From NCBI RefSeq assembly GCF_008386635.1, contig NZ_VUOE01000003.1, forward strand, positions 124,001 through 188,000: a stretch of DNA of 64,000 bases, written 5' to 3'. The position numbers and the translations under genes are program-made. Within the stretch, counting starts at the first letter, position 1. Each line of letters starts with the position of its first letter. The notes under the pieces are model-generated. The model worked only from the letters and a program-made list of their open reading frames with translations, did not search any database and was not told the origin of the DNA. Shown in pieces: positions 1-9,511 of this stretch. The DNA comes from Maribacter flavus. Lineage in GTDB: Bacteria; Bacteroidota; Bacteroidia; Flavobacteriales; Flavobacteriaceae.

Positions 1-487
1 ACACCCCAGCGAGCCAACCTCCAAAAATTCCAACATACATGGAAATGGCAATCGCAAAAGGGTAAAAGAGCATCGCAATGATTTTTGGGAATACCAAATA
101 GTTCAAGGAATTTACGCCCATGACTTCCAAGGCATCGATTTGTTCCGTGACCCGCATGGTTCCAATACTCGAAGTAATGTAAGAACCCACTTTTCCCGCC
201 ATGATTATGGATACGAACGTAGGTGCAAATTCCAATATAACGGACTGCCTTGTGGCAAATCCAATGAGACTTCTTGGAATGATGGGATTCGTGAGATTCA
301 GTGCGGTCTGTATGGCAACAACGGCGCCAATAAAAAAGGAAATGAAGATAATGATGCCAAGTGATCCGTACACTAGTTCATCTACTTCTTTTAAAATCAG
401 GGATTTCATTATGCGCCATTTGGTGGGCTTCTTAAAAACCTCTACGACCATCATGGAATAGCTGCCAATCGACGCTAAATAATTCAT
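1..487 (-). CDS. mlaE: MlaE-type ABC transporter permease, truncated by the window start
   Basis: The reverse strand reads from an ATG at 487 through the window edge without a stop (about 162 residues), so the C-terminus is missing. The protein begins MNYLASIGSY and contains the MlaE/YrbE hallmarks: a hydrophobic segment with SFFIGAVVAIQTALN, the stretch LEFAPTFVSIIMAGKVGS, and TMRVTEQIDALEVMGVN. MlaE-family permeases sit in the inner membrane with an MlaF ATPase and an MlaD lipid-binding partner, and move phospholipids between inner and outer membranes. The partner genes would be expected just outside the window on the same strand. The family call is firm. The transported lipid and the direction of transport are inferred from the family. 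Confidence 0.9.
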   Translation of the reverse strand, partial: MNYLASIGSYSMMVVEVFKKPTKWRIMKSLILKEVDELVYGSLGIIIFISFFIGAVVAIQTALNLTNPIIPRSLIGFATRQSVILEFAPTFVSIIMAGKVGSYITSSIGTMRVTEQIDALEVMGVNSLNYLVFPKIIAMLFYPFAIAISMYVGIFGGWLAGV

Positions 488-598
488 CCCTTTAAAATAG
501 ATTTGTTACGGTAAAAATAACAATAATGGATTTGATTTAACTTCCAATTAATTTTTTCAGGGCTATTTTCTTTATTTTTACGCCTTAATATTTTAGGC

Positions 599-2269
599 AT
601 GACCTTTCGTTTCACAACTGTATTACCCAGTATTTTTACCATCCTATTGATTTGTTTCCAAGGCTATTCCCAACGTAAGAACAAGGTTGAGGAGCCTGAT
701 GCATTGAGAACCAAGCCTAAATTGGTCGTTGGGATTATTGTGGACCAGATGCGGTACGACTATCTGACCCGCTTTTATGATCAATATGAAGAAGGGGGAT
801 TTAAAAGAATGGTGGAAGAGGGTTTCAACTGTAAGAACAACCATTTTAACTATGCCCCAACCAGTACGGGACCTGGGCATACATCGGTTTATACTGGGAC
901 CACACCTGCTACGCATGGTATTATTGGCAATGAATGGTACGACAAGGAAAATGATGTGGATGTGTATTGTGCATCGGACGATAGGTATGCATCCGTGGGT
1001 ACCACTTCAGATGCCGGCCAAATGTCCCCGCATAGAATGACCGTTACGACCATAACGGATGAACTCAGATTACATACGCAAATGAGGGGAAAGACCATCG
1101 CCATCGCCCTTAAGGATAGAGGAGCCGTACTCCCTGGCGGACATACCGCCAATGCCGCGTATTGGTTTCATGGCAAAAATGAGGGTAAGTGGATTACGAG
1201 CAGCTACTACATGGATGCCCTTCCAAAATGGGTGGAAGACTTTAATAGTTCTGGAGTGGCCCAATCCTATAAAAAAGGATGGAACACCTTGAAGGATATA
1301 AGTACCTATGTAGAAAGTGGCGTGGACGACAATGCTTTTGAAGGACTATTTGATGGTGAAACCTCGTCGTCATTCCCTCACAACCCTCAAGACCTGTTGG
1401 ACAAAAACAATAATTTTGAAATCATAAAGGCAACTCCCTACGGCAATAGCATCACGACCGATTTTGCCATTGAGGCCCTAGTACGTGAACAATTGGGTCA
1501 GGACGAGATTACTGATTTTTTGGCGGTCAGCTATTCAAGCACGGATTATGTCGGACACATGTTTGGGGTGAACTCCAAGGAAGTGGAGGATACCTATATC
1601 CGTTTGGATTTGGATTTGGCCAGACTTTTCAAGGCTTTGGATAAAAATGTGGGCGAAGGGGAGTACACCGTCTTTTTGACGGCAGACCACGCTGCAATCG
1701 ACGTGCCATCATATCTAATATCGACAAGAATTCCCGCCGGTTATGTGGACAATAGCACTACAAAGGAAAAGTTTACGGAGTTTTTAAGATATACCTATGG
1801 AACCGAGGAAATCGTAAAGAATTTTTCAAATTATCAAATTTTTCTGGATCATAAGATTGTAAAAAATCTGGATTTGGAAATCAAGGATGTGCAGGAAGCT
1901 ATAGCCAAGGAGTTTTTAAGCTATGATTACGTGGATCGCGTGTATACCGGCTATCAAATGTGGCAAAATAATTATTCCTCCGGTATTCCCTATATTCTGC
2001 AAAATGGGTACAACCAAAAAAGATCAGGGGATGTACTTCTTGTCCTAAAACCGGGAACCATTACCTATCCTAAAACCGGTTCCACCCATGGATCGCCCCA
2101 AATTTATGATACCCACGTACCTTTACTGTTCTTTGGAAAGGGGATACAAAAGGGAAGTACTGTGGAGCGAACCGAAATTCCAGATATCGCCCCTACAATT
2201 TCATCTTTGTTGGGAATCGCTTTTCCCAGTGGAACAACAGGAAAGCCCCTTTCAGAGGTATTGGAATAA
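599..2269 (+). CDS. pafA: PafA-type alkaline phosphatase, secreted
   Basis: A 556-residue alkaline phosphatase superfamily protein with an N-terminal signal peptide (hydrophobic residues about 8-24, cut before QRKNK). It aligns by eye with the flavobacterial phosphate-irrepressible phosphatase PafA: metal ligand Asp49 in VVGIIVDQMR, nucleophile Thr90 in APTSTGPGHT, substrate Asn111 in GNEWYD, a Lys/Arg pair in LKDRGAVLPGGH, and later metal ligands in SSTDYVGH and TADHAA. PafA releases phosphate from organic phosphomonoesters in the periplasm. murI follows after only 8 bases, so the two may be co-transcribed. A related phosphodiesterase specificity cannot be excluded, but the Asn/Lys/Arg set favours monoesterase activity. 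Confidence 0.9.
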   Translation: MTFRFTTVLPSIFTILLICFQGYSQRKNKVEEPDALRTKPKLVVGIIVDQMRYDYLTRFYDQYEEGGFKRMVEEGFNCKNNHFNYAPTSTGPGHTSVYTGTTPATHGIIGNEWYDKENDVDVYCASDDRYASVGTTSDAGQMSPHRMTVTTITDELRLHTQMRGKTIAIALKDRGAVLPGGHTANAAYWFHGKNEGKWITSSYYMDALPKWVEDFNSSGVAQSYKKGWNTLKDISTYVESGVDDNAFEGLFDGETSSSFPHNPQDLLDKNNNFEIIKATPYGNSITTDFAIEALVREQLGQDEITDFLAVSYSSTDYVGHMFGVNSKEVEDTYIRLDLDLARLFKALDKNVGEGEYTVFLTADHAAIDVPSYLISTRIPAGYVDNSTTKEKFTEFLRYTYGTEEIVKNFSNYQIFLDHKIVKNLDLEIKDVQEAIAKEFLSYDYVDRVYTGYQMWQNNYSSGIPYILQNGYNQKRSGDVLLVLKPGTITYPKTGSTHGSPQIYDTHVPLLFFGKGIQKGSTVERTEIPDIAPTISSLLGIAFPSGTTGKPLSEVLE

Positions 2270-2277
2270 ATAAGGTC

Positions 2278-3066
2278 ATGAACGATAATCCCATAGGTAT
2301 TTTTGACTCCGGTATTGGGGGTACTTCCATTTGGAAGGAAATACAAACCCTTATGCCTTATGAACATTGTATCTATTTGGCAGATAGTAAAAACGCTCCT
2401 TACGGTGAAAAATCGAACGAGGAAATCCTACAACTGAGTATTAAGAATACCGAGTATTTGATTCAACGGGGATGCAAGTTGATCGTTGTCGCCTGTAATA
2501 CCGCTACAACAAACGCCATAGATTATCTCAGGAACTCGTACGATATTCCATTTATAGGCATTGAACCGGCCATCAAACCTGCGGCCTTAAACTCCAAGTC
2601 CAAGAAAGTTGGAATTTTGGCCACTAAGGGAACCTTGTCCAGTACCTTGTTCCATAGCACAAGCCAAAATCATGCAGCTGGGATCGAGGTTATTGAAAGA
2701 CAAGGAAAGGGATTGGTAGAATTGATCGAAAAAGGTGATATGGAAAGTGATTCCTTAAAACAGCTTTTATATCAGTTTGTACAACCTATGTTGGAAAAGG
2801 GCATTGATTACCTGGTACTTGGCTGTACCCATTATCCTTATTTGATACCGATTTTAAGGGAGATATTGCCCGCTGACGTACAGATAATCGATTCTGGCGA
2901 GGCCGTGGCAAGGCAGACCAAAGCGATCCTAGCCAAACAACACCTCCAAAATAGTTTCGATGCTACCGGAAGGCACCAATTTTATACGAACGGGAATTTG
3001 GAAGTGCTGGAAAGGTTTGTCTTAAACGCTGCTAAAAACGTAACGGCCCAATACTTGGATTTTTAA
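2278..3066 (+). CDS. murI: Glutamate racemase
   Basis: A 262-residue glutamate racemase, which makes D-glutamate for peptidoglycan from L-glutamate in the cytoplasm. The N-terminus GIFDSGIGGTS holds the catalytic-site Asp/Ser (residues 10-11). The two catalytic cysteines are Cys73 in VVACNTATTNA and Cys183 in LVLGCTHYPYL. Length is normal for the family. It begins 8 bases after pafA. folA converges on its end with a short gap of about 23 bases. Confidence 0.97.
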   Translation: MNDNPIGIFDSGIGGTSIWKEIQTLMPYEHCIYLADSKNAPYGEKSNEEILQLSIKNTEYLIQRGCKLIVVACNTATTNAIDYLRNSYDIPFIGIEPAIKPAALNSKSKKVGILATKGTLSSTLFHSTSQNHAAGIEVIERQGKGLVELIEKGDMESDSLKQLLYQFVQPMLEKGIDYLVLGCTHYPYLIPILREILPADVQIIDSGEAVARQTKAILAKQHLQNSFDATGRHQFYTNGNLEVLERFVLNAAKNVTAQYLDF

Positions 3067-3089
3067 TCTTTGAGATGCGCTAAACTATT

Positions 3090-3599
3090 TTATTTTTTGT
3101 TTTTTCTAGTATAGGTACGATAGGTAAAATCGTATTGGTGTTTGTCATCTTTTGGATGGTATTCCTCGGCCACCAACTCCCAAACCGTAGCGTCGATAGG
3201 CGGGAAGAAGGTATCCGCGTTAAAAGTGCCGTGAACCCTAGTGAGTTCGATACCATCGGCATATTTTTCTCCAAGTTTGTATATTTCTCCGCCACCAATT
3301 ATATAGGCTTTTTCTTCGTTGACTAGGTCCAGGGCTTCTTCCAGGGAATGCACAATGATGCTATCTGGGAAAGACACTTTGTAGTTTTCGTCTCGGGTAA
3401 TGATAATATGCAACCGATTGGGCAAGGGCTTCGGAAAGCTTTCAAATGTTTTTCTACCCATGATGATCTTATGTCCCGAGGTCAATCTTTTGAACCTCTT
3501 GAAATCATCAGGTAGATGCCATAGCAAATCATTATCCCTTCCAAGGGAATCATCCTCACCTGCCGCAGCAATCATTGTTATATTTTTTTCGGCCTTCAT
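3090..3599 (-). CDS. folA: Dihydrofolate reductase
   Basis: Reduces dihydrofolate to tetrahydrofolate with NADPH, regenerating the cofactor oxidised by ThyA. Family motifs are ITMIAAAGEDDSLGRDN, LLWHLPDDF (acidic active-site residue), IIMGRKTFESF and YIIGGGEIY. I chose the ATG at 3599 (MKAEKNITMI, 169 residues). An in-frame ATG at 3629 would add ten residues (MARFLFKHSY) that DHFR does not need, so the longer form is possible but less likely. thyA lies about 2 kb away on the same strand, so the thymidylate cycle genes are near but not in one operon. Confidence 0.95.
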   Translation of the reverse strand: MKAEKNITMIAAAGEDDSLGRDNDLLWHLPDDFKRFKRLTSGHKIIMGRKTFESFPKPLPNRLHIIITRDENYKVSFPDSIIVHSLEEALDLVNEEKAYIIGGGEIYKLGEKYADGIELTRVHGTFNADTFFPPIDATVWELVAEEYHPKDDKHQYDFTYRTYTRKNKK

Positions 3600-3734
3600 A
3601 TAGCTATGCTTGAACAAAAAACGAGCCATATAAATTGCTATGGCTATCTTTATAATTCAAAGTTACGGATTTGTACAGATAGATAGCTGCTGTTTTGAAA
3701 AGCGAACAAATGCGTTCCAAAAAAGAAACGATTA

Positions 3735-4820
3735 ATGGATAAAATAAAAAAGGAGTTTCCCCTGCTAAGAAAGTGTACCTATTTAAATACGGCCGTTTTT
3801 GGGCCATTGTATGATTCCTTGATCGATTGGAGACAGGAACATGATTTGGATGCTTTATTACATGGTAGTGAACTATGGGAACAGACACTTAAAACCTTGT
3901 CCGATACACGTGAAAAAATTGGGCAATTTTTTAATTGCGACCGGGAAAGGGTCGCTTTGGTATATAATTATTCCTTGGGAATGAACCTATTATTGGAGGG
4001 GTTACAGGCGAAAAGGAATGTTCTGCTTTTGGAGAACGACTATCCTTCCGTGAACTGGCCCTTTGAGAGTAGGGAGTTTGCTATTACAACCTTGGGAATT
4101 ACCTCCGATCTTGAGGAAAGAATAGTAGAGGCTGTCAAAAAAAACAATATCGATGTATTCGCCTTTAGCATTGTGCAGTGGCTGGACGGATTTTTAATCG
4201 ATTTGGAGTTCATCAAAAAACTAAAACGTGACAACCCAAAACTTTTGATTATTGCCGATGGTACACAGTTTTGTGGAGCCATGTCCTTTGATTTTAAAGC
4301 TTCGGGAATCGATGTTTTGGGGGTTAGCGGCTATAAATGGCTCCTGTCCGGTTATGGAAATGGGTTTATGCTCTTTGCCGACAATCTGGAGAACGAGCTC
4401 AAGGTACCTACTACAGGTTTCAATGCAGCGCATGGAAATTTCGACAATAAGGAAACCATAGCCCTCGCAAAAAAGTTGGAACCTGGTCACTTGTCCAGTT
4501 TGAACTTTGGAAGTCTAAAATTCTCCTTGGATTTTTTGGACTCCATTGGAAAGGAACAGATTACTCAGCATAATCAAAATATGTCCAAAAAAATAAAGGA
4601 AGCTTTAAATGGCATGGGCTTATTACAGAAACATATAGTCGACAGGGAAGCCCATAGTACCATATTTAATATAAAGGCAGGTCAAAAAGTGTTTAAGACC
4701 TTGTCTGACAATGACATATTGTGCGCTATGCGGGGAGACGGAATTAGGGTGGGCTTTAACTTCTATAATGGAATGGATGACTTTGAACATCTTATAAAAG
4801 TCTTAAAAACATCCTATTGA
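3735..4820 (+). CDS. Class V aminotransferase-fold PLP enzyme
   Basis: A 361-residue PLP enzyme of the class V aminotransferase / cysteine desulfurase superfamily. The N-terminus has the family's YLNTAVFGPL motif. Asp175 (IIADGTQ) should bind the pyridine nitrogen and Lys201 (SGYKWLLSGYGNGF) should be the Schiff-base lysine. The substrate is not clear. It lacks an obvious conserved active-site cysteine loop of a desulfurase, so a general aminotransferase or isomerase-like role is safer. It stands alone between divergent folA and the CBM48-like gene. Confidence 0.8.
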   Translation: MDKIKKEFPLLRKCTYLNTAVFGPLYDSLIDWRQEHDLDALLHGSELWEQTLKTLSDTREKIGQFFNCDRERVALVYNYSLGMNLLLEGLQAKRNVLLLENDYPSVNWPFESREFAITTLGITSDLEERIVEAVKKNNIDVFAFSIVQWLDGFLIDLEFIKKLKRDNPKLLIIADGTQFCGAMSFDFKASGIDVLGVSGYKWLLSGYGNGFMLFADNLENELKVPTTGFNAAHGNFDNKETIALAKKLEPGHLSSLNFGSLKFSLDFLDSIGKEQITQHNQNMSKKIKEALNGMGLLQKHIVDREAHSTIFNIKAGQKVFKTLSDNDILCAMRGDGIRVGFNFYNGMDDFEHLIKVLKTSY

Positions 4821-4915
4821 TAATTACCTACTTGCAACATTTGAAAGACATTATTTTTGGACAGTCGTTAATTTCAGCTAAATTTTTGCCAATTTCATAA
4901 AAATGACATTAACCG

Positions 4916-4947
4916 TTGACAATGAGGAGTTTAATGCCGTAGCTTTG
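4916..4947 (+). promoter_or_regulatory. Bacteroidota-type promoter for the CBM48-like gene
   Basis: TTG at 4916-4918 and TAGCTTTG at 4940-4947 fit the Bacteroidota sigma-A consensus (TTG and TAnnTTTG) with a 21-base spacer. The start codon is at 4971, giving a short leader of roughly 20 bases. This is the best two-box promoter match I saw in the window. Confidence 0.6.
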
Positions 4948-4970
4948 CCCTAAATTTAAAAACTAAAATC

Positions 4971-5267
4971 ATGGCAATCGCAAAACAATATCTAAAGACA
5001 AAACCGGTTTGTAAGGTAACTTTTACAGTTCCTGCAGAGGACGCTAAGAAAGTGGCCGTAGTAGGTGACTTTAACGATTGGAGCCCTAAGGGAAGCACAT
5101 TGAAAAAATTAAAAAACGGAACTTTTAAGGGAACTTTTGACCTTCCAAAGGAAAGTACGTTCGAATTTAAATACTTGGTAGACGGCACTTATGTAAACGA
5201 AACTGAGGCGGACCGTTACCAGTGGAACGATTATGCCGGTTCTGAAAATGCGGTATTGGAGTTGTAA
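4971..5267 (+). CDS. Small glycogen-binding / isoamylase early-set domain protein
   Basis: A 98-residue, single-domain protein matching the CBM48 / AMP-kinase glycogen-binding beta-sandwich: VAVVGDFNDWSPKGSTLKK, then FKGTFDLPKESTFEFKYLVDG and a closing strand. These domains bind alpha-glucans or serve as interaction modules. No enzyme domain is attached and there is no signal peptide, so it is probably a cytoplasmic adaptor or glycogen binder. It has a strong promoter before it and a strong terminator after it, so it looks like a highly expressed single gene. Confidence 0.85.
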   Translation: MAIAKQYLKTKPVCKVTFTVPAEDAKKVAVVGDFNDWSPKGSTLKKLKNGTFKGTFDLPKESTFEFKYLVDGTYVNETEADRYQWNDYAGSENAVLEL

Positions 5268-5290
5268 ATAATTTTAAACTAGATAATTAA

Positions 5291-5316
5291 GGGAACTTTT
5301 TAAGTTCCCTTTTTTA
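5291..5316 (+). terminator. Intrinsic terminator after the CBM48-like gene
   Basis: Inverted repeat GGGAACTT / AAGTTCCC with a 3-base loop followed by a run of T. It ends the 4971-5267 gene before convergent thyA. Confidence 0.85.
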
Positions 5317-5335
5317 TTGTTATCTTTTTTTCTTA

Positions 5336-6160
5336 CTAAACCGCCACAACGCCCTTGATATGGGGGTGTGGGTCATAATCCAACAAGGTAAAATCCTCGA
5401 ACTTAAAATCGAAGATATCCTTTACATTGGGATTTAGGACCATTTTTGGTAAAGGCCGAGGTTCCCTACTCAATTGTAATTCCACTTGTTCCATGTGGTT
5501 ATTGTAAATATGAGCATCACCAAACGTATGTATGAATTCCCCGGGTTCATAACCGCAGACCTGCGCCATCATCAGGGTAAAAAGGGCATAGGAAGCAATG
5601 TTAAAGGGTACGCCCAAAAATATATCGGCGCTGCGTTGGTAAAGCTGGCAGGATAATTTTCCGTCCGCCACATAAAACTGAAAAAACGCGTGACAAGGGG
5701 GAAGGGCCGCTTTTCCATTGGCTACGTTTTCTGCAAACGATTTGGAGGTATCTGGCAACACACTTGGATTCCACGCGGATACCAACATACGTCGGCTATT
5801 TGGATTGTTTTTTAAGGTTTCCACGACCTCCTTTATCTGGTCGATTTCGTCGCCGTTCCAGTTTCGCCACTGATGTCCGTAAACCGGACCTAAGTCCCCA
5901 TTTTCATCGGCCCATTCGTTCCAAATACGCACCCCGTTTTCCTGCAAATAGGCTATATTGGTGTCACCGTTTAAAAACCATAATAGCTCATAAATGATGG
6001 ACTTTAGATGTAATTTCTTGGTAGTGACCATAGGGAATCCCTCACTCAGGTCAAACCGCATCTGATAGCCAAAAACACTTAAAGTTCCCGTACCGGTACG
6101 ATCACCTTTTTGGTTCCCTTCGTTCAAAACATGCTTTAGTAAGTCGTGGTATTGTTTCAT
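5336..6160 (-). CDS. thyA: Thymidylate synthase
   Basis: Converts dUMP to dTMP with methylenetetrahydrofolate as carbon donor and reductant. The 274-residue form starts [10 protein letters not shown]. It shows the phosphate-binding Arg21 in RTGTGTLS, catalytic Cys156 in [11 protein letters not shown] and the C-terminal tail ending [10 protein letters not shown]. The ATG at 6160 is preferred. A start six codons upstream at 6178 would lie inside a G/C-rich intergenic repeat and is not part of the family N-terminus. Confidence 0.97.
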   Translation of the reverse strand: MKQYHDLLKHVLNEGNQKGDRTGTGTLSVFGYQMRFDLSEGFPMVTTKKLHLKSIIYELLWFLNGDTNIAYLQENGVRIWNEWADENGDLGPVYGHQWRNWNGDEIDQIKEVVETLKNNPNSRRMLVSAWNPSVLPDTSKSFAENVANGKAALPPCHAFFQFYVADGKLSCQLYQRSADIFLGVPFNIASYALFTLMMAQVCGYEPGEFIHTFGDAHIYNNHMEQVELQLSREPRPLPKMVLNPNVKDIFDFKFEDFTLLDYDPHPHIKGVVAV

Positions 6161-6196
6161 AAGCCCCCTAACCCCCAAAGGGGGAATTCCCTTTGG
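6161..6196. repeat. G/C-rich intergenic inverted repeat, copy 1
   Basis: The core CCCCCAAAGGGGG sits directly upstream of the thyA start. A related element in opposite orientation lies 85 bases away at 6281-6309, and another copy is at 55201-55223. Elements of this kind look like small REP-type palindromes scattered between genes. Confidence 0.65.
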
Positions 6197-6280
6197 TTTA
6201 TTTTTGTAAAAATAAGGAATGCCTATTGGTCTTTATCCAAATCATTCTAGGCTTTTATTAAAATTTATTAACGGCAAATT

Positions 6281-6309
6281 GTGGTTCCCCCTTTGGGGGC
6301 TTGAGGGCG
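6281..6309. repeat. G/C-rich intergenic inverted repeat, copy 2 (opposite orientation)
   Basis: Core CCCCCTTTGGGGG followed by CTTGAGGGC. It abuts the stop codon of the nucleoside transporter gene. With copy 1 it forms an inverted pair around the spacer between thyA and the transporter. It could act as a weak transcription end or an mRNA stabiliser, which is inference. Confidence 0.65.
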
Positions 6310-7776
6310 TTACCCCAATATCATTCCGGCAATAGTGGCCGATAGTAGGGAAGCTAAGGACCCACCCAAAACTGCCTTCATTCCAAACTCCGACAAGGTT
6401 TTGCGCTGTCCCGGGGCCAAGGAGCCAATTCCCCCAATTTGAATGCCGATGGAAGCAAAGTTCGCAAAGCCACAAAGCATATATGTAGCCATAATGATCG
6501 ATTTTTGGTAGGACAGGCTTGGGGTAATGGCTACATTTTTTAACTCGGCCAATTGGGTATAGGCCACAAATTCGCTGGAAGCCAATTTGATGCCCAACAA
6601 TTGGCCCATCAACGCGATGTCCTCGTTCGCCACGCCAATGAGCCACATCAATGGCGCGAAAATGGTTCCAAGAATGGCTTCCAAGGAAAGTTTTTCAAAT
6701 GACGAATGCTCCGCTACAAATTGATTTATATTGGTTAAATCGCCAACATACCCAAAAATACCATTCAACATGGCAATAAAGGCTACAAAGACCAAAAGCA
6801 TGGCACCTACGTTCACTGCCAATTTTAGTCCTTCGGTAGTACCGTTGGCTATGGCATCGAGCAAATTGGTCCCAATTTTCTCTGTAGAAACCTTTATGTT
6901 CGTATCTACCTCCTCGGTTTGTGGGCAAAGTATTTTTGAAACGACGATGGCCCCTGGTGCCGCCATAACGGATGCAGCGATCAGGTGCCGGGCGAATTCC
7001 AATCTGAGGGCTTCGTCATTTCCTCCCAAAAACCCTATGTACGCCGCAAGGACGCCCCCGGCAACGGTGGCCATACCGCCGATCATCACCAACAGGATTT
7101 CAGATTTGGTCATGCGCTCCAAATACGCTTTGATCATCAAGGGTGCTTCGGTCTGACCTAAAAATATATTCCCTGCTACCGAAAGGCTCTCGGGACCCGA
7201 GATTCCCAGGGATTTTGTCAAAAGCCACGCCAAGCCCTTCACGATTTTCTGAATGATTCCCAAGTAAAAAAGTACGGATGTCAAAGCTGAAAAAAAGATG
7301 ATCGTTGGTAGAATCTGAAAAGCAAATACGTATCCGATATTAGGGTTGTCAAGATTCATGAGGTTCCCCAATAAAAACCGACTTCCGGCAACAGTAAAGT
7401 TTAGGATTTCGTTGAATATTTTCCCTAGCACCGTAAAAATGGCTCGGATGAACGGAACTTTCAATATTCCAATGGCCAACGCCAATTGTATGGCAAGTCC
7501 TATTCCCACGGTCTTCCAATTGATGGCTTTTCGGTTGGAACTGAACAAAAACGCCAGACCGATCAATACCAGCATGCCCAGGATGCCCCGCCACAAACTA
7601 TGGAAAGAAAAACCCTCATTGGGGATGGAGGAGGTCAATTGATTATCGACTATATCATTTAGGATGGTACTATCAACGGAATTTAGTATCGTCTCCGATG
7701 CATCCGGGGTTTGGGAAAACAATAGTACTGGAAAAAGGAAAAATAAGAGAAGTTGAAGGCAGGGATTTTTTTTCAT
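6310..7776 (-). CDS. Concentrative nucleoside transporter (NupC/CNT family)
   Basis: A 488-residue inner-membrane nucleoside:cation symporter. After an unusual secreted-type N-terminus (hydrophobic residues about 8-22, ending LFSQT) and a polar stretch to about residue 55, it has the CNT core with many membrane segments. CNT motifs are GQTEAPLMIKAYLERM, the VANEDIALMG segment and CGFANFASIGIQIGGIG. The cleavable-looking leader before the CNT core is seen in Bacteroidota homologues. It lies upstream of thyA on the same strand, which suits nucleoside salvage. Nucleoside specificity cannot be read from sequence. Confidence 0.92.
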   Translation of the reverse strand: MKKNPCLQLLLFFLFPVLLFSQTPDASETILNSVDSTILNDIVDNQLTSSIPNEGFSFHSLWRGILGMLVLIGLAFLFSSNRKAINWKTVGIGLAIQLALAIGILKVPFIRAIFTVLGKIFNEILNFTVAGSRFLLGNLMNLDNPNIGYVFAFQILPTIIFFSALTSVLFYLGIIQKIVKGLAWLLTKSLGISGPESLSVAGNIFLGQTEAPLMIKAYLERMTKSEILLVMIGGMATVAGGVLAAYIGFLGGNDEALRLEFARHLIAASVMAAPGAIVVSKILCPQTEEVDTNIKVSTEKIGTNLLDAIANGTTEGLKLAVNVGAMLLVFVAFIAMLNGIFGYVGDLTNINQFVAEHSSFEKLSLEAILGTIFAPLMWLIGVANEDIALMGQLLGIKLASSEFVAYTQLAELKNVAITPSLSYQKSIIMATYMLCGFANFASIGIQIGGIGSLAPGQRKTLSEFGMKAVLGGSLASLLSATIAGMILG

Positions 7777-7794
7777 GCGCTAGGGCTTGTCCAA

Positions 7795-8424
7795 TCAATT
7801 TCTTTTGGATATTTCATCCCGTAACTTTGCCGCTTTCTCGTAATCTTCGTTGGCCACGGCCTTTTTGAGTTCTTGTTCGAGTTCGTCTATGGTCAATTCC
7901 GTATAGCCATCAGTAGCACCCGAATCTATTTCCACGGTTTCGCCCTCCTGCAGAATCTCATCTACAACGATACTATCGTCGCTCTCCTTTTTTTCGGTCT
8001 CTTTGGAGGAAAACTTCAAGAAGATACCCGCCTTGTCCAAAATGGTCTTGTACGTGAAAATGGGGGCATTGAACCGAAGTGCCAAGGCAATGGCATCACT
8101 AGTCCTGGCATCTATAATCTCCTCAATGCCATCACGCTCACAGATAATACTGGAATAGAAAACCCCGTCCACCAGTTTATGGATGATTACCTGTTTGATG
8201 ACGATGTCAAAACGGTCCGCAAAATTTTTAAAAAGGTCATGTGTCAAGGGCCTTGGCGGCTTAATTTCCTTTTCAAGGGCAATGGCTATGGACTGCGCTT
8301 CAAAAGCTCCAATGACAATGGGCAATTTACGGTCTCCCTCTACTTCGTTCAATATAAGGGCATAAGCGCCATTTTGCGTTTGGCTGTAAGAAATCCCCTT
8401 TATTTTCAATCGTACTAAACTCAT
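7795..8424 (-). CDS. Bifunctional-nuclease (BFN, DUF151) domain protein with UVR motif
   Basis: A 209-residue protein. Residues about 1-135 form the BFN/DUF151 domain (LPIVIGAFEAQSIAIALE, then DARTSDAIALALRFNAPIF). Residues about 170-205 form a UvrB/UvrC-type helical hairpin (ELEQELKKAVANEDYEKA). The acidic linker between them has low complexity. BFN domains are reported to have nuclease activity in plant homologues. The bacterial role is not settled, and the UVR motif suggests a protein partner. It lies 18 bases upstream of the transporter gene and downstream of etfA, all on the minus strand. Confidence 0.85.
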   Translation of the reverse strand: MSLVRLKIKGISYSQTQNGAYALILNEVEGDRKLPIVIGAFEAQSIAIALEKEIKPPRPLTHDLFKNFADRFDIVIKQVIIHKLVDGVFYSSIICERDGIEEIIDARTSDAIALALRFNAPIFTYKTILDKAGIFLKFSSKETEKKESDDSIVVDEILQEGETVEIDSGATDGYTELTIDELEQELKKAVANEDYEKAAKLRDEISKRN

Positions 8425-8509
8425 AAATCGTATAAACTAAAAAAGCTGTTCAAACACTTGGGACCCCAACTATTCGAACAGCCCTTTGTGGGGCACAAAT
8501 TAACAAAAA

Positions 8510-9475
8510 TTAGCTGTTTTGAGCTTTAAATTCCTTTAATTTTTCGATTAACTCAGGTACCACTTCAAACGCATCGCCCACGATTCCGTAATCCGCGGCC
8601 TTGAAAAATGGTGCCTCTGGATCGTTGTTGATGACCACTTTTGTTTTTGAGGCACTTACGCCCGCCAAGTGCTGTATGGCACCTGAAATTCCTATCGCAA
8701 TGTACAGATTGCTCGCAACAGGTTTACCTGTTTGACCTACATGCTCGCCATGCGGTCTCCATCCAAGGTCCGATACCGGTTTGGAACAGGCTGTGGCAGC
8801 ACCTAAAACATCGGCCAATTCCTCGATCATTCCCCAGTTTTCTGGTCCTTTTAGCCCCCTTCCTGCGGATACGACGATATCCGCATCGGCGATGGTCGCC
8901 TTCCCTACCACCTTATCGATGTTCGTGGACTTGGTATTAAATTCCGAATCCAAGGATACATTAAAATCTTCCACCGATGCATCGGTAGGGATCTCCACCG
9001 TTCCAAAGGCATTGTTGGACACCCCAACGATTTTTATATCGGTATCGATAACCGTGTGCGCAAATCCCTTGTTGCTAAAAGCCGTTCTCTTCACCTGAAA
9101 CGGGGAGAGGCTTTCTGGAGCCGCTACCACATTTGGGGCATACCCTGCTTTGAGTGTGGCCGCCAAAAGCGGGGCCATATATTTTGCATCTGAACTGGAG
9201 CTTACAATGACCACCGTAGCGTTCTCAGCTTCTATAGCTTTGGAAACTACTTCTGCCGCGGCCTTTGCATTAAAAGGTTTTAGGGCTTCGTTCTGAACGT
9301 TTAACACCTTGGAAATACCATAGGTTCCCAAACTCTCATTTTCCGTACAATTGATGGAAACCGCCGTGGCCGTGGTACCCAATTGTTTGGCCACTTCCGC
9401 AGCATAGGAAGCGACTTCAAAAGCGTTCTTTTTAAATTTTCCGTTCTCTGATTCTGTATATACTATAACTGACAT
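8510..9475 (-). CDS. etfA: Electron transfer flavoprotein alpha subunit
   Basis: A 321-residue ETF alpha subunit that carries FAD and passes electrons from acyl-CoA dehydrogenases to the quinone pool through ETF:quinone oxidoreductase. The C-terminal FAD-binding domain is clear: [11 protein letters not shown], then [19 protein letters not shown] and [15 protein letters not shown], then [10 protein letters not shown]. It follows etfB by 36 bases in the same direction and should form one operon with it. Confidence 0.97.
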   Translation of the reverse strand: MSVIVYTESENGKFKKNAFEVASYAAEVAKQLGTTATAVSINCTENESLGTYGISKVLNVQNEALKPFNAKAAAEVVSKAIEAENATVVIVSSSSDAKYMAPLLAATLKAGYAPNVVAAPESLSPFQVKRTAFSNKGFAHTVIDTDIKIVGVSNNAFGTVEIPTDASVEDFNVSLDSEFNTKSTNIDKVVGKATIADADIVVSAGRGLKGPENWGMIEELADVLGAATACSKPVSDLGWRPHGEHVGQTGKPVASNLYIAIGISGAIQHLAGVSASKTKVVINNDPEAPFFKAADYGIVGDAFEVVPELIEKLKEFKAQNS

Positions 9476-9511
9476 TTCTTTTATTTTTTGGTTTACCGCT
9501 TAGAAAAGCTT

